Positions 34,162 to 43,114 of a DNA stretch of 58,545 nt are shown here, one piece after another. This DNA is from Planctomycetaceae bacterium (lineage in GTDB: Bacteria > Planctomycetota > Planctomycetia > Planctomycetales > Planctomycetaceae). The translations under genes and the position numbers were made by a program. Within the stretch, counting starts at the first letter, position 1. Each line of letters opens with the position of its first letter. Location of the stretch: positions 1 to 58,545 of the forward strand of contig PBMZ01000145.1 in NCBI GenBank assembly GCA_002722955.1, given 5' to 3'. The notes under the pieces are model-generated. The model saw nothing but the letters and a program-made list of their open reading frames with translations, did not search any database and had not been told where the DNA came from.

Positions 34162-35514
34162 ATGTGTTCTCACCGCCAAAATCGAAACCTCGAAATCAAC
34201 CGGCGTGACTTGATGAAGGCCGCCGCGATGGGCCTTGCCGGAGCCGCTGGCGGCAGCAGTTGGTTGCCCGGTCTAGGACAAGCGCTTGCAGCCTCCAAAA
34301 AACAACAACGGCACTGCATCGTGCTGTGGATGACCGGCGGCCCGACGCAAACCGATACGTTTGACATGAAACCGAATCATGCCAACGGTGGTCAGTTCAA
34401 GGAGATCCAAACGGCCGCGACAGGACTCCGCTTTAGCGAAAACATGCCAAAGCTGGCCAAGATAGCCGATCAGATGGCAGTGGTTCGCAGCCTGAGCACT
34501 CGCGAGGGAGATCACGATCGAGGGACTTATTTGATGCACACGGGACATCGCCCCGGCGGTCCCATCAAGTACCCGACGTTGGGGTCGATCTTGTCAAAAG
34601 AGATCGGCGATGAGACATCCGCGCTGCCAAGTTTCGTCAGCATCGGAACGTCAGGAGCTTTCAACCAGCGAGCTTATCAACCAGGTTTTCTTGGGCCGCG
34701 GTTCGCACGTTTGCGGGTTGGCGAGAATCGAGAAACTCGAAACGCGGCACAACTCGAAGACACAAACGCTTACGCGGCCCTGGGAGTCGACGACCTGCAG
34801 CCTCCAGCAACCGTCACGTCAGCACAAGTCGGCCAGCGTGTTGATTTGCTGCGTGGTCTGCAAGACCGCTTTGTCAAACGGCATGCCGTCGACGCCACCG
34901 TTGTTCATAACACGGCCGTGCAGCGAGCGATCCGATTGATGCGCAGCGAAGCATCCAGCGCTTTCGACTTGTCCGACGAGTCCGACAGTGTTCGCGAAGC
35001 GTATGGTCGCGGCAGATTCGGCCAAGGTTGCTTAATGGCCAGAAGATTGGTCGAACGCGGTGTCGGCGTTGTCGAGGTCTCGTTAGGAGACTTCGGCCGC
35101 TGGGATACTCACCAGAACAATTTCCCAGTGGTCAAGCAGTTGTCAGAAGAGCTGGATGCTGGCTGGTCGATGCTGATGTCCGATCTTCAAGATCGCAGTC
35201 TGCTGGACTCGACCACCATTATCTGGATTGGTGAATTTGGCCGGACGCCTCGAATCAACGGCAACGCCGGACGCGACCACTTCCCACGCGCCTGGAGTTG
35301 TGTTCTTGCGGGTGGTGGCATCAAGGGTGGTGGAGCGTACGGTCGAACAGATGCTGGCGGGACAACGGTCGAGGAAGATCAGTGCAGCGAGGGCGGTGTC
35401 TTGGCCACTCTATGCAAAGCTCTAAAGATCGATCCGGACAAGCAAAACATCTCGGAACTCGGTCGACCAATTCGACTGGCCGAAGGCGAAGCGGTCGAGA
35501 AGCTACTGTCGTAG
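34162..35514 (+). CDS. DUF1501 protein with Tat signal (paralog 2 of 5)
   Basis: The ATG at 34162, six bases after AGGAG, gives 450 residues with a twin-arginine leader (NRRDLMKAAAMGLAGAAGG). Landmarks are LWMTGGPTQTDTFDMKPNH, ARRLVERGVGVVEVSLGDFGRWDTHQ and GEFGRTP with NAGRDHFP, the putative metal-site signature of the family. Compared with the other copies, the substrate-facing middle region is shorter and lacks extra insertions. The longer open frame back to 34039 does not begin with the export signal. A short palindrome (35538-35584) follows the stop. It does not have a DUF1549/DUF1553 partner next to it, unlike paralog 5. Confidence 0.9.
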   Translation: MCSHRQNRNLEINRRDLMKAAAMGLAGAAGGSSWLPGLGQALAASKKQQRHCIVLWMTGGPTQTDTFDMKPNHANGGQFKEIQTAATGLRFSENMPKLAKIADQMAVVRSLSTREGDHDRGTYLMHTGHRPGGPIKYPTLGSILSKEIGDETSALPSFVSIGTSGAFNQRAYQPGFLGPRFARLRVGENRETRNAAQLEDTNAYAALGVDDLQPPATVTSAQVGQRVDLLRGLQDRFVKRHAVDATVVHNTAVQRAIRLMRSEASSAFDLSDESDSVREAYGRGRFGQGCLMARRLVERGVGVVEVSLGDFGRWDTHQNNFPVVKQLSEELDAGWSMLMSDLQDRSLLDSTTIIWIGEFGRTPRINGNAGRDHFPRAWSCVLAGGGIKGGGAYGRTDAGGTTVEEDQCSEGGVLATLCKALKIDPDKQNISELGRPIRLAEGEAVEKLLS

Positions 35515-35867
35515 TTCGAATTGTTACATGCAATCCGTTGTAGTCCGTTGAATCTGGATCGACGGACTACAAGTCCGTCCTACATGAGATGAGCAATCCA
35601 GGTTGCCCCTTCTTGAGACGATCTTGGCGCAAAATATGGAATTCGGGTTTACCCTAGAAATCGACTGGATTTGAGAAAACTCGGGTTGAGCGCCCCAGGC
35701 AATCTACGTACACTTCCCCGCCGCTTGGCACCCTCTCTCCTCTCCCAATCCCATCTCGCCGTTTCACGGCTCCTTTCTTTTCGATTTGAGTCCTTTGACA
35801 TCGATGAAGGATCATTGTTGGACTCGATGCACATCTACCCGCCTTTAGTTTCAATGGAGTGAAATTC
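35515..35867. other. Intergenic region before the DUF4331 gene
   Basis: Apart from the palindrome at 35538-35584 I see no gene or structured element. The region just before 35868 holds GGAG as ribosome site. Confidence 0.4.
35538..35584. repeat. Palindromic element, family E copy 2
   Basis: GTAGTCCGTTGAATCTGGATCGACGGACTAC holds a long inverted pair, and the right part forms the hairpin GACGGACT / AGTCCGTC ending in CCTAC, i.e. foot GTAG on the other strand. It matches the units of the compound element at 5225-5328. Confidence 0.75.
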
Positions 35868-36878
35868 ATGTCTCGGCGCCCCTTAATTGGACTCGCTACA
35901 CTGAGTCTCTTACTGACCTTATGTGTCTATGGGACTGCGTTCTCTGCCGATCACGGTGACGACCCGGCCCTAAGATTCGACACACGGTTGGACATCAACG
36001 ATCTCTACGCCTTTCAGTCTCCTTCGAATGCTGACAACACTGTCATCATCATGACTGTTGGCCCAGCCGCTGGAGTGTTGGGCCCGTCGACGTTTCATCC
36101 GAATGCCAAATTCGACATCTTCGTTGACAACAACGGTGATGCACGTGGCGACATTCGATTCCGCGTTCGCTTTGGTCAAGTCGGCGAGGACGGATCTCAG
36201 CCCGTCGGGATCGAACGACGTGTTCGAGGCGGCGGTCGCGAAACGGCCACCGGTACGACAGGTGCCAACATCAGCTTGCCTGGTGATGGCGGAACGCTCC
36301 TTTGCGACATTCAAGACGATCCGTTCTTCTTCAACTTGATTGGTTTTCGCACATTTACGTTGGGCGTGCCCGGCCAAAACTTCTTCCGCGGTTTGAACAC
36401 GATGTCGATTGCGCTCGAAGTGCCCAGCAGCAGCCTGACTGATGGTGACTCGAACATTGGCGTCTATTGCCGCACACTTCGAGGTTTCACGAAGCAAGAT
36501 CGCATGGGCCGCCCAGCCATCAACACAGTGCTCATCCCTGGCACGAAGAAGAGCGACTTCAACACTGGCAACCCGCGGCGTGACCAAATGGACTTTCGCC
36601 AAGACATGGTCAACAACCTGTTGGCACTGGGCAACGATCAAGCCACGGCTGACGGTTTGGCCGACTTCTTGCTGCCCGACATCTTGACCATCGACACATC
36701 CAGTACCGCCGGCTTCCCCAACGGACGACGGTTGGAAGACGATGTGATTGATATCGAATTGGGATTGCTGACCGGAAACGCCGTTACCACCGACGGTGTC
36801 GACAATGACTCGACGTTTACGGACACGTTTCCGTACATCGGTGCGGCCAATCAGAACTTGTTCCCAATTGGCAATTAG
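35868..36878 (+). CDS. DUF4331 exported protein
   Basis: An ATG at 35868, eight bases after GGAG, gives 336 residues. A GTG three codons upstream is less likely. A signal peptide (about residues 1-27, ending GTAFSA) is followed by DHGDDPALRFDTRLDINDLYAF, the DUF4331 signature, whose conserved His/Asp residues may bind metal. The rest is beta-rich, with VDNNGDARGDIRFRVRFG and QDDPFFFNL further family marks. Members are secreted or surface proteins, often large, and found beside TPR or membrane genes. Their biochemical role is not established. A terminator follows, and the TPR gene begins 113 bases later, on the same strand. Confidence 0.85.
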   Translation: MSRRPLIGLATLSLLLTLCVYGTAFSADHGDDPALRFDTRLDINDLYAFQSPSNADNTVIIMTVGPAAGVLGPSTFHPNAKFDIFVDNNGDARGDIRFRVRFGQVGEDGSQPVGIERRVRGGGRETATGTTGANISLPGDGGTLLCDIQDDPFFFNLIGFRTFTLGVPGQNFFRGLNTMSIALEVPSSSLTDGDSNIGVYCRTLRGFTKQDRMGRPAINTVLIPGTKKSDFNTGNPRRDQMDFRQDMVNNLLALGNDQATADGLADFLLPDILTIDTSSTAGFPNGRRLEDDVIDIELGLLTGNAVTTDGVDNDSTFTDTFPYIGAANQNLFPIGN

Positions 36879-36907
36879 AGCCCGTTGCAACATTTGATCA
36901 CCCAGAA

Positions 36908-36944
36908 AGCCGCATTCTTTGCGAGTGCGGCTCTTCTCGGTTTG
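36908..36944 (+). terminator. Terminator after the DUF4331 gene
   Basis: AGCCGCA pairs perfectly with TGCGGCT around TTCTTTGCGAG, followed by the pyrimidine-rich CTTCTCGGTTT. It starts 29 bases after the stop. Confidence 0.6.
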
Positions 36945-36991
36945 GCGAGATGTCAAACCACGACAACATAGAAGTCATTTGAGAAATCAGT

Positions 36992-38302
36992 ATGAGAAGC
37001 CCCCGCATTTCTAGCCTGATAGTTTGTTCGATTGCGCTCGTCTACTTTTGCTGCAATCAGCTTCCGGCGGAACAACCAACTGTCGACAACGCTTCGGCGG
37101 TAAAGTTGGCAAGCTTTCAATTGCCAACTTCCCAATCCATTCAACTCTTCCAAAAACGTGTCGACCAAGCGCCGACTGACTATTTAAGCCGATCGTTACT
37201 CGGCCAATTGCATCTTCGCCACGCACGCGAAACCGGCGATCTGCTCAGCTATAAGCGAGCGGAGACCGAGTTGCAGGCGGCCTTGGATGTTAACCCAAGA
37301 CACATTGGGGCGCGTTCGCACTTGGCTCAGGTGTACGCGGCGCAGCACCGGTTTCGAGAGGCTTTGGACATCGCCTCACAGATCTATGACGACGACTTCG
37401 ATAATCTCACCGCACTGGCAACCATGGGCGATGCGTATCTCGAGCTTGGCAACTATAAGCTGGCAAAACGCAGCTTTGATCTGTTGTTCGAGCAAGTCCA
37501 ATCGCCGCCCGTTCTGTCACGTTTGGCTCACTTTGCTGAGCTTGAGGGCAAGAACACGCGCGCGATTGAATTGATGCAATCGGCAATCGATGCGGCCGAA
37601 AATGAAGGCATTTCGAAAACGGAGCTGGCGTGGTACGACTGGCGTCTTGGCGACCTCTATTTTCACACGGGTGACTTGAAGCGAGCCCGTTCGCACTACC
37701 AAGCGTCGTTGAAACGCAATCCTCGATATCACATCGCAGTCAATGGCTTGGCCGATGTCGCAGCAGCTCGCGGTCAGATTCATGAGGCACTCGGTCACTT
37801 GCAGGCATCGCTTGCGCTGCGGCAAAGCCCGGGGACTCATGCCGAGTTGGCTGGTCTCTACGGCGAAGTTGGTGATGAAGCGAGTGCCAAGCAACATTGG
37901 ATTCACGCTGAGCGTTTGGCGACGAAACCGGGAATCCATACTTATGTTTACAAGCGAACATTGGCCGAGATTTACTGCGATCAGGACAAGAGACTGGAAG
38001 AAGCTCTGACATTGGCGCGTCAAGAGCTGAAGCAGCGACCCGACTTAGGCGGTCACGATTTGGTGGCCTGGGTTCTGTACAAGCTTGGTCGTTTCAAGGA
38101 AGCAGCAGTCGAAAGTGAAAAGTCACTTGTGATGGGCATTAACGAGCCCAGCTTTTACTATCACGCCGCGTTAATTCAACATCGATGTGGCAACAATGAT
38201 AAGGCGATTTCATATTTGAAAAGGATCAAATCGATCGCCGATTACTTGTTGCCAGAAGACGGACTGGAACTGCTCGCGAAGCTAGAGCAAGAGTCCAAGT
38301 AA
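36992..38302 (+). CDS. Secreted TPR-repeat protein
   Basis: The 436-residue product starts with a hydrophobic leader (SLIVCSIALVYFCC, near residue 8). It then consists of tetratricopeptide repeats: SRSLLGQLHLRHARETGD, AELQAALDVNPRHIGARSHLAQVYAAQ-type pairs, NLTALATMGDAYLELGNYKLA, and several more up to HAALIQHRCGNNDKAI. The solenoid probably binds a partner protein in the periplasm or at a membrane. No catalytic domain is attached. The gene lies directly downstream of DUF4331 and 24 bases upstream of the next gene at 38327, so these form a likely operon of exported proteins (36992, 38327, 39079). Confidence 0.85.
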   Translation: MRSPRISSLIVCSIALVYFCCNQLPAEQPTVDNASAVKLASFQLPTSQSIQLFQKRVDQAPTDYLSRSLLGQLHLRHARETGDLLSYKRAETELQAALDVNPRHIGARSHLAQVYAAQHRFREALDIASQIYDDDFDNLTALATMGDAYLELGNYKLAKRSFDLLFEQVQSPPVLSRLAHFAELEGKNTRAIELMQSAIDAAENEGISKTELAWYDWRLGDLYFHTGDLKRARSHYQASLKRNPRYHIAVNGLADVAAARGQIHEALGHLQASLALRQSPGTHAELAGLYGEVGDEASAKQHWIHAERLATKPGIHTYVYKRTLAEIYCDQDKRLEEALTLARQELKQRPDLGGHDLVAWVLYKLGRFKEAAVESEKSLVMGINEPSFYYHAALIQHRCGNNDKAISYLKRIKSIADYLLPEDGLELLAKLEQESK

Positions 38303-38326
38303 TAGAGTTTCAGGAAAGGAATCCCG

Positions 38327-39073
38327 ATGACCCGCGATTGGATGATTTGTTTGGTATTCAGTGTAGCCGTTGTTGGCGCCGCGCATGCCGAGGAGCAGGC
38401 CGCACGCCCGATCGGCGCCGAAGTTGGCGGTTATCTCAGAATCTTGGGTATTGTTACCGTGCAAGAGGAACTGAATCTTGATCGCAACCAAGTTCAAATC
38501 GTTCGAACAGCTCGCAAGCAGCTAACAAAACGCAAACGAAGTGAATTCGTAAAAGTCTATCGATCGCTGTCCGACGTGAAGCCAGAGAAACGCAACGAAA
38601 AGCTTCAACAAGGAATGCAACAACTCGCCAAAATTGGCGATGACGCGGATGTTGAAATTCTGAAAAAACTTTCCGCTCCACAACTCGAACGTTTGGTTCA
38701 AATCAGCTTGCAGATGACGGGACCACCGGCCTTAATTCGCAAAAAGGTTTCCGACTTCGTCGGCCTGACGGGAATGCAAGAAGAATCCGTGAAGCAAATT
38801 CTGGCTCGCACTCGCCGAGGCGGCAACGCGAAACAATTGAGTAAGGAAGAACGAGCGAAACGCTTTGGTAAGTATGCCAAACTCACCGACGCCGAAAGGG
38901 CGAAGTTCGCGGCCGACCAACGAGCCGAAAGAGAGGAAGATGACGCAGAGATCTTGGATCTTCTCACCAGCCAGCAGCTTCAGAAATGGAATACCTTGTT
39001 GGGTAAGAAATTCGAGGTCGTCGAACGCAGTGTCGTCGCTGATGCAAAACGTAACGAAGATGACTTCGAGTAA
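38327..39073 (+). CDS. Exported helical protein of unknown function
   Basis: The 248-residue product begins with a signal peptide (ICLVFSVAVVGAAHA). The body is almost entirely helical and highly charged, with heptad-like segments (LNLDRNQVQIVRTARKQL, KLQQGMQQLAKIGDDADVEIL, LTDAERAKFAADQRAEREEDD). This composition resembles periplasmic LTXXQ-type or Spy-like scaffold proteins rather than an enzyme, but no clear LTxxQ repeat is present. It follows the TPR gene with a 24-base gap and precedes the receiver gene by 5 bases, so the three are probably translated from one message. I do not recognise a named family. Confidence 0.65.
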   Translation: MTRDWMICLVFSVAVVGAAHAEEQAARPIGAEVGGYLRILGIVTVQEELNLDRNQVQIVRTARKQLTKRKRSEFVKVYRSLSDVKPEKRNEKLQQGMQQLAKIGDDADVEILKKLSAPQLERLVQISLQMTGPPALIRKKVSDFVGLTGMQEESVKQILARTRRGGNAKQLSKEERAKRFGKYAKLTDAERAKFAADQRAEREEDDAEILDLLTSQQLQKWNTLLGKKFEVVERSVVADAKRNEDDFE

Positions 39074-39078
39074 GCAGC

Positions 39079-39450
39079 ATGAGCAAAAAAGTTCTGAACG
39101 TCGGACAATGCGGATTCGACAACCACTCGATCGCCGCGTTTCTTGGCCGTCACTTTGATGTCGAGATCCGCAACACCAACCTGGCCGCCGACACACTGGC
39201 GGCACTGGGGCAAGAATCGTTTGATTTGGTGTTGATCAATCGCAAGCTGGATCAAGATTACAGCGACGGCATCGACGTGCTGCGATCGATTCGCGCGGAT
39301 GAATCTTTTGGCGACGTTCCCGTGATGCTTGTCTCCAACTACGCCGACGCACAAGCAGCCGCAGTGGAAGCTGGAGCAATCCAAGGATTTGGAAAGAACG
39401 AGTACGATCAACCTGCGATCGTGGACCGCTTGGCCCAAGTTCTTTGTTAG
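39079..39450 (+). CDS. Single-domain receiver protein lacking the phospho-acceptor aspartate
   Basis: The 123-residue protein has the whole receiver-domain fold pattern: KVLNVGQCGFDNHSIAAFL at the start, FDLVLINRKLD in strand 3, VPVMLVSNYADAQ in strand 4 and GFGKNEYD at the switch lysine. Two things are missing. The acidic pair expected after strand 1 reads GQC instead of DD or DE, and the aspartate that accepts phosphate is Asn54 in LINRKLD. The conserved serine/threonine (Ser86) and lysine (Lys104) remain. This is a pseudo-receiver that probably signals without phosphorylation. No output domain or kinase partner is adjacent. The gene starts 5 bases after the upstream stop and shares its transcript with two exported proteins. 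Confidence 0.8.
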   Translation: MSKKVLNVGQCGFDNHSIAAFLGRHFDVEIRNTNLAADTLAALGQESFDLVLINRKLDQDYSDGIDVLRSIRADESFGDVPVMLVSNYADAQAAAVEAGAIQGFGKNEYDQPAIVDRLAQVLC

Positions 39451-39467
39451 TAAATCGCGCTCAGCCG

Positions 39468-40452
39468 TCACTTGGCCTTTTTCTCGCGTCCGTACTTCTT
39501 TCGTACGATTTTCGCTGCATCGGAGTCGGGAAACTCGTCCAAGACTTGCCGAAGCATCACTCTTGCTTGCTTCTTATCGCCGGCCTCAATTGTCGCTTCG
39601 GCTTTCTGCAACAACTGGTTTGCTGCGTCATCCGCCCAGTATCCTTCGAATGGCTCACTCGCTTGTTCTTCACGCTGTTGCGACTTTTCCTCTTGCGCTT
39701 GCCTTTCCGCTTCCTGCTGACGCTTGAACTCTAACTTTCGGGCTTCGGCTTCTTGTTCCAACAAACGAATCTCTTCTTCGTCGTCGGTGGATTCACTCGC
39801 GTCTTGTTCTCGCCGTTGCCGACGCAACTTCTTCAATCGGCGTTTCGAAGGCGGCTCAAACGAAACTTTAACGTTGATATCCGCGGCACTGGCGACATTG
39901 TCTCCTAAGAACATGGCGCCATCACCTAGCAAGTCGCTCGCCCTGTCCGAGCCCGCAACGATCATTAACGAGATCGCGTCTTTCGAGATTTCCTGTCCGC
40001 AGCCGTTACACTTGGCATTGAATGTTTCATCCACGTAGCTCGTCGCCCAGCCGTATGGCGCTTCATCGATGTGTTGTTCTGTCAATTCGTTTGCTAGACC
40101 GATATAGACCTCGCTGAGTGCATCCATACGAATGACGGATGTGGCCTGAGACTCGAGCGCTTGATGGACGAATGCGTGCTCACTCTGACCACCTGCTTGC
40201 ATCCAGTTCGAAGGTCGCGACGCCCGCTCAACGGCCTTCTCCTGTGTGTCGATCGAGGGAATGTTGAACACGGGACTTGGTGGCCCGGGGTCCTCTTCCC
40301 AGACGATGAACCAATGCTTGCGGCACTTGACACAAGTCACATCGATCGAGAACTCGGCGGCCTCATCGGCAGTTTCAAAGGGGAATTGATCACCAAGCGT
40401 TGTTCGTCTCGCACTTGGGGCATTCCAAGTTATTCGCAAATAAAGAAATCAT
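39468..40452 (-). CDS. Zinc-ribbon protein with coiled-coil tail, apparent frameshift in the N-terminal ribbon
   Basis: From ATG 40452 the first 20 residues, MISLFANNLECPKCETNNAW, form the first half of a zinc ribbon (CPKC) and run into a TGA stop at 40390-40392. In the next frame, with one extra base at about 40392, the sequence continues DQFPFETADEAAEFSIDVTCVKCRKHW, providing the second half of the ribbon (CVKC) and then a 300-residue protein. A second CNGC pair follows later, and the tail has a glutamate/arginine coiled coil (EEEIRLLEQEAEARKL) and a C-terminal helical repeat (QARVMLRQVLDEFPDSDAAKIVRK) that resembles TPR. The internal TTG at 40439 and later starts would lose the ribbon. It lies 13 bases downstream of the DUF1501 gene on the same strand. 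Function unknown. Confidence 0.65.
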
Positions 40453-40465
40453 CGTGACCTCTGGC

Positions 40466-41911
40466 TCAAGCGATAATGTCCGTGACCACTTTCCCTGGTT
40501 GACCATCAAGCAGGGACTCTTCGCGACCGTTGCGTTTGTAGGTGAGCTGCTGAGTGCTCAGTCCCATCAAATGCATCACGGTAGCGTGATAGTCAAAGTG
40601 GTTCACAATATTCTCGATGGCCCGATGTCCGAATTCGTCAGTGGCTCCGTATACTTTGCCCTGTTGGAAACCGCCGCCGGCGACCCACATACTAAATCCG
40701 TACGTATTGTGGTCTCGACCGATCTTGTCTCGACCCGCATCGTTCTGAATCACTGGCAAGCGCCCCATCTCGCCGCCCCAGTGAACGATGGTTGAATTTA
40801 AGAGACCGCGTTGCTTCAGGTCCTTGACCAAACCGCCAACTGGCTTGTCCGTTTTGAGACACGCCGCGGGCAAGCCGCCAATGATGCCTCGATGGTGATC
40901 CCAGTACTGATTTTTTGTAAACAATTGCACGAACCGGACGCCTTGCTCGATCAAGCGGCGAGCGATCAAGCAGCGTTTGCCGTATTCTTCGCTGGCTGGT
41001 TGATCGATGCCATACAGTTGATGCGTGGCCTTTGTTTCCTGCGAGATGTCCAGTGCTTCAACGGCCGATGTTTGCATGCGAGCAGCCAGCTCATAGTTGG
41101 CAATGCGAGCTTGAAGCTCGGCCTGGTCCGAGAATGCCTTGGCATGTTCGCGATTGAGTTGCTGCAGGAAGTCGAGGTAGTTCTTCTGGGCGGCACCGCG
41201 TAAGTGTTGCGGGGCTTCGAGGTTCAAGATTCGAGGTTCTCGTGGACGAATGACGGTGCCTTGATACAACGACGGCAACCAGCCATTCGACCAATTCAAG
41301 ACACCCTCGACAGGCAGGCCCTTGGGATCGGTCATGGCGATGTAAGCAGGCAACTCGTCGGTCTCAGCACCCAAACCATAAGTCAACCAACTGCCCAGAG
41401 ACGGCCGCCCGCGTTGGATGCGACCGGAATTCATGGCGTGAATCGACTGACCGTGATTGTTGACTCCTGTATGCATCGATCGGATGACGGTGATGTCATC
41501 AACAATGTCGCCGATATTTGGGAGCAGCGACGATACGGGTGTGCCGCTTTCTCCACACTGACGGAATCCCCACGGGCTGCCCAGAATCTTTTTGCTGGCG
41601 CCGCCGACGTCGTCGTATTTGACCTTACCGGGAAAGTCCTTGCCGTCCATCCGTGTTAGCGTCGGCTTTGGGTCGAGTAGGTCGACTTGGCTGGGCCCGC
41701 CTTGCATGAACAGCGAAATCATCGCGTTGGCAGTGTGATCTTTCGCCGGCTGTTTTGCCTTGAGCGAATGAATCTGACGTTCCAAAGCCGGCTTGACGGG
41801 TTCCGCGCGAGCCTCTCGCTGGAACAACCACGCTAATGCAAGCGGCGAAAGCGAGAATACTCCGGCCTGAAGAACTTGACGCCGGTGCATGGTGTTGTCA
41901 AAACTTGGCAT
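40466..41911 (-). CDS. DUF1501 protein with Tat signal (paralog 3 of 5)
   Basis: This 481-residue copy starts MPSFDNTMHRRQVLQAG, with a twin-arginine leader. Its core keeps the family landmarks: QGGPSQVDLLDPKP, ARRLIEQGVRFVQLF and GGEMGRLPVIQNDAGRDKIGRDHN, in which the usual EFGRTP reads EMGRLP and an extra IGRDHN repeat of the distal motif is present. It is the most divergent of the five copies here and belongs to the longer subgroup that lacks the DTHQ segment and has YWDHHRG instead. This may mean a different substrate or metal arrangement. It is convergent in spirit with the receiver operon and immediately precedes the zinc-ribbon gene on the same strand. Confidence 0.88.
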   Translation of the reverse strand: MPSFDNTMHRRQVLQAGVFSLSPLALAWLFQREARAEPVKPALERQIHSLKAKQPAKDHTANAMISLFMQGGPSQVDLLDPKPTLTRMDGKDFPGKVKYDDVGGASKKILGSPWGFRQCGESGTPVSSLLPNIGDIVDDITVIRSMHTGVNNHGQSIHAMNSGRIQRGRPSLGSWLTYGLGAETDELPAYIAMTDPKGLPVEGVLNWSNGWLPSLYQGTVIRPREPRILNLEAPQHLRGAAQKNYLDFLQQLNREHAKAFSDQAELQARIANYELAARMQTSAVEALDISQETKATHQLYGIDQPASEEYGKRCLIARRLIEQGVRFVQLFTKNQYWDHHRGIIGGLPAACLKTDKPVGGLVKDLKQRGLLNSTIVHWGGEMGRLPVIQNDAGRDKIGRDHNTYGFSMWVAGGGFQQGKVYGATDEFGHRAIENIVNHFDYHATVMHLMGLSTQQLTYKRNGREESLLDGQPGKVVTDIIA

Positions 41912-42011
41912 GAATGTGTCAATAGGCTGAAGGTTGTAGGCAGTCGCTCAAAGAGTGCATTTAGTCTACCTTCTACGGCCTGTAAGCTACAGCCTAATCG
42001 AAGGAGCGACC

Positions 42012-42962
42012 ATGCGAGTCCTCGTGACTGGCGGTGCCGGTTTCATTGGCAGCCATATCGTCGATCAACTCTTGGCGGCCGGCCACGAAGCAGCAGCCGT
42101 CGACAATCTCTCGACAGGAGTCGCCGCGAACTTGCCCCAAGGCGTGCCACTTTATGAGGTCGACATTCGCGACCGCGACGCGTTAGGCAAAGTCTTCGAC
42201 GAGTTCGCTCCCAACGCGGTGTCTCATCAAGCCGCACAAATGTCCGTCAGCCGCTCGGTCCGCGAGCCCGCTTTCGACGCTGACAACAATGTGATGGGCT
42301 TGCTGAACGTGCTGGACCATTCCGTCAGAGTCGGCGTGCAGCAAGTCGTCGCCGCGTCATCGGGCGGCGTCTTGTACGGAGACGTGATCGAACCGGCCGG
42401 TGAGGACACAGCAGCAGCACCGATCTCTCCGTATGGAATTAGCAAGTGGGTGGGTGAGAAGTACCTCGAATTCTACGCACGAGAGCACTCACTACAGTGT
42501 GTCGCTTTGAGGTACGCCAACGTCTACGGTGCACGCCAAAACCCACATGGCGAGGCTGGTGTCGTCGCCATCTTTTGCCAGCGGATGCTGCAAGGCGAGG
42601 CTGCGCAGGTCAATGGCGATGGAAAGTATATCCGCGATTACGTGTACGCCGTCGACGTCGCGCGAGCGAACCTGTTGTCGATTTCTACCGAGTTGTCGCA
42701 ATCGTTCCTTGCGTTGAATATCGGCACATCCAAGCCAACTGACGTCAATGAACTGGTAAGCGCGGTACGCAGTTTTTGCCAGCAATCGTTACAAGAGTCG
42801 GGCAGCGACATCGAGGTCCCCGTGCCCTTTCGTGCCGAACCAAGAGCAGGCGACCTGCGTTCCAGCCTTGTCTGTGCCGCGTTGGCAAAGGACGTTTTGG
42901 GCTGGCAACCAGAAACAGCACTGCAAGACGGCCTGCAACAAACCGTGAAGTGGTTTGCTTAG
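42012..42962 (+). CDS. NAD-dependent epimerase/dehydratase (GalE-like SDR)
   Basis: An ATG at 42012, preceded by AAGGAG, gives 316 residues. MRVLVTGGAGFIGSHIVDQL is the NAD-binding Rossmann loop of extended SDR enzymes. VAASSGGVLYGD with YGISKWVGEKY gives the serine and YxxxK catalytic set of UDP-sugar epimerases, and NPHGEAGVVAIFCQRML and YVYAVDVARANL are typical downstream motifs. The enzyme probably interconverts UDP-sugars (for example UDP-glucose and UDP-galactose), for surface polysaccharide synthesis. The exact sugar is unclear. A longer open frame to 41955 is less likely. The stop codon (TAG at 42960-42962) is followed after one base by a family B palindrome. Confidence 0.9.
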   Translation: MRVLVTGGAGFIGSHIVDQLLAAGHEAAAVDNLSTGVAANLPQGVPLYEVDIRDRDALGKVFDEFAPNAVSHQAAQMSVSRSVREPAFDADNNVMGLLNVLDHSVRVGVQQVVAASSGGVLYGDVIEPAGEDTAAAPISPYGISKWVGEKYLEFYAREHSLQCVALRYANVYGARQNPHGEAGVVAIFCQRMLQGEAAQVNGDGKYIRDYVYAVDVARANLLSISTELSQSFLALNIGTSKPTDVNELVSAVRSFCQQSLQESGSDIEVPVPFRAEPRAGDLRSSLVCAALAKDVLGWQPETALQDGLQQTVKWFA

Positions 42963-42963
42963 A

Positions 42964-43114
42964 GTAGCCATCACTCTCCGAGTGATGGGCTTAGCGAACT
43001 CGTATATCAAATCCCGCCGGCTTGGCAATCAGTTTAGACGCCGAGGTTAGAAAGCGATACAAGCGATTCAAAGCCTTTCACGAGAAGGCTCATCACTCGG
43101 AGAGTGATGGCTAC
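42964..43114. repeat. BIME-like palindromic pair, family B copy 2 (GTAG foot)
   Basis: The left arm begins GTAGCCATCACTC and the right arm ends GAGTGATGGCTAC, matching copy 1 (24431-24571) except for about one base in the arms and a different 97-base spacer. The CTAC end overlaps the TAG stop codon of the mannonate dehydratase gene (43111-43113 on the minus strand), and the left end is one base from the epimerase TAG stop. Confidence 0.9.

Noticed and set aside
35970..36956. A 328-residue minus-strand frame
   Set aside because: It is the shadow of DUF4331 and has no start context or recognisable domain.
40385..40400. Possible programmed frameshifting in the zinc-ribbon gene
   Set aside because: The TGG-TGA-TCA context has no slippery heptamer, Shine-Dalgarno-like stimulator at prfB spacing or downstream pseudoknot that I can see.
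24431..43114. Family B and D repeats as an insertion sequence pair
   Set aside because: There is no transposase frame between the arms; the spacers are under 100 bases, so they are better described as REP/BIME-type elements.
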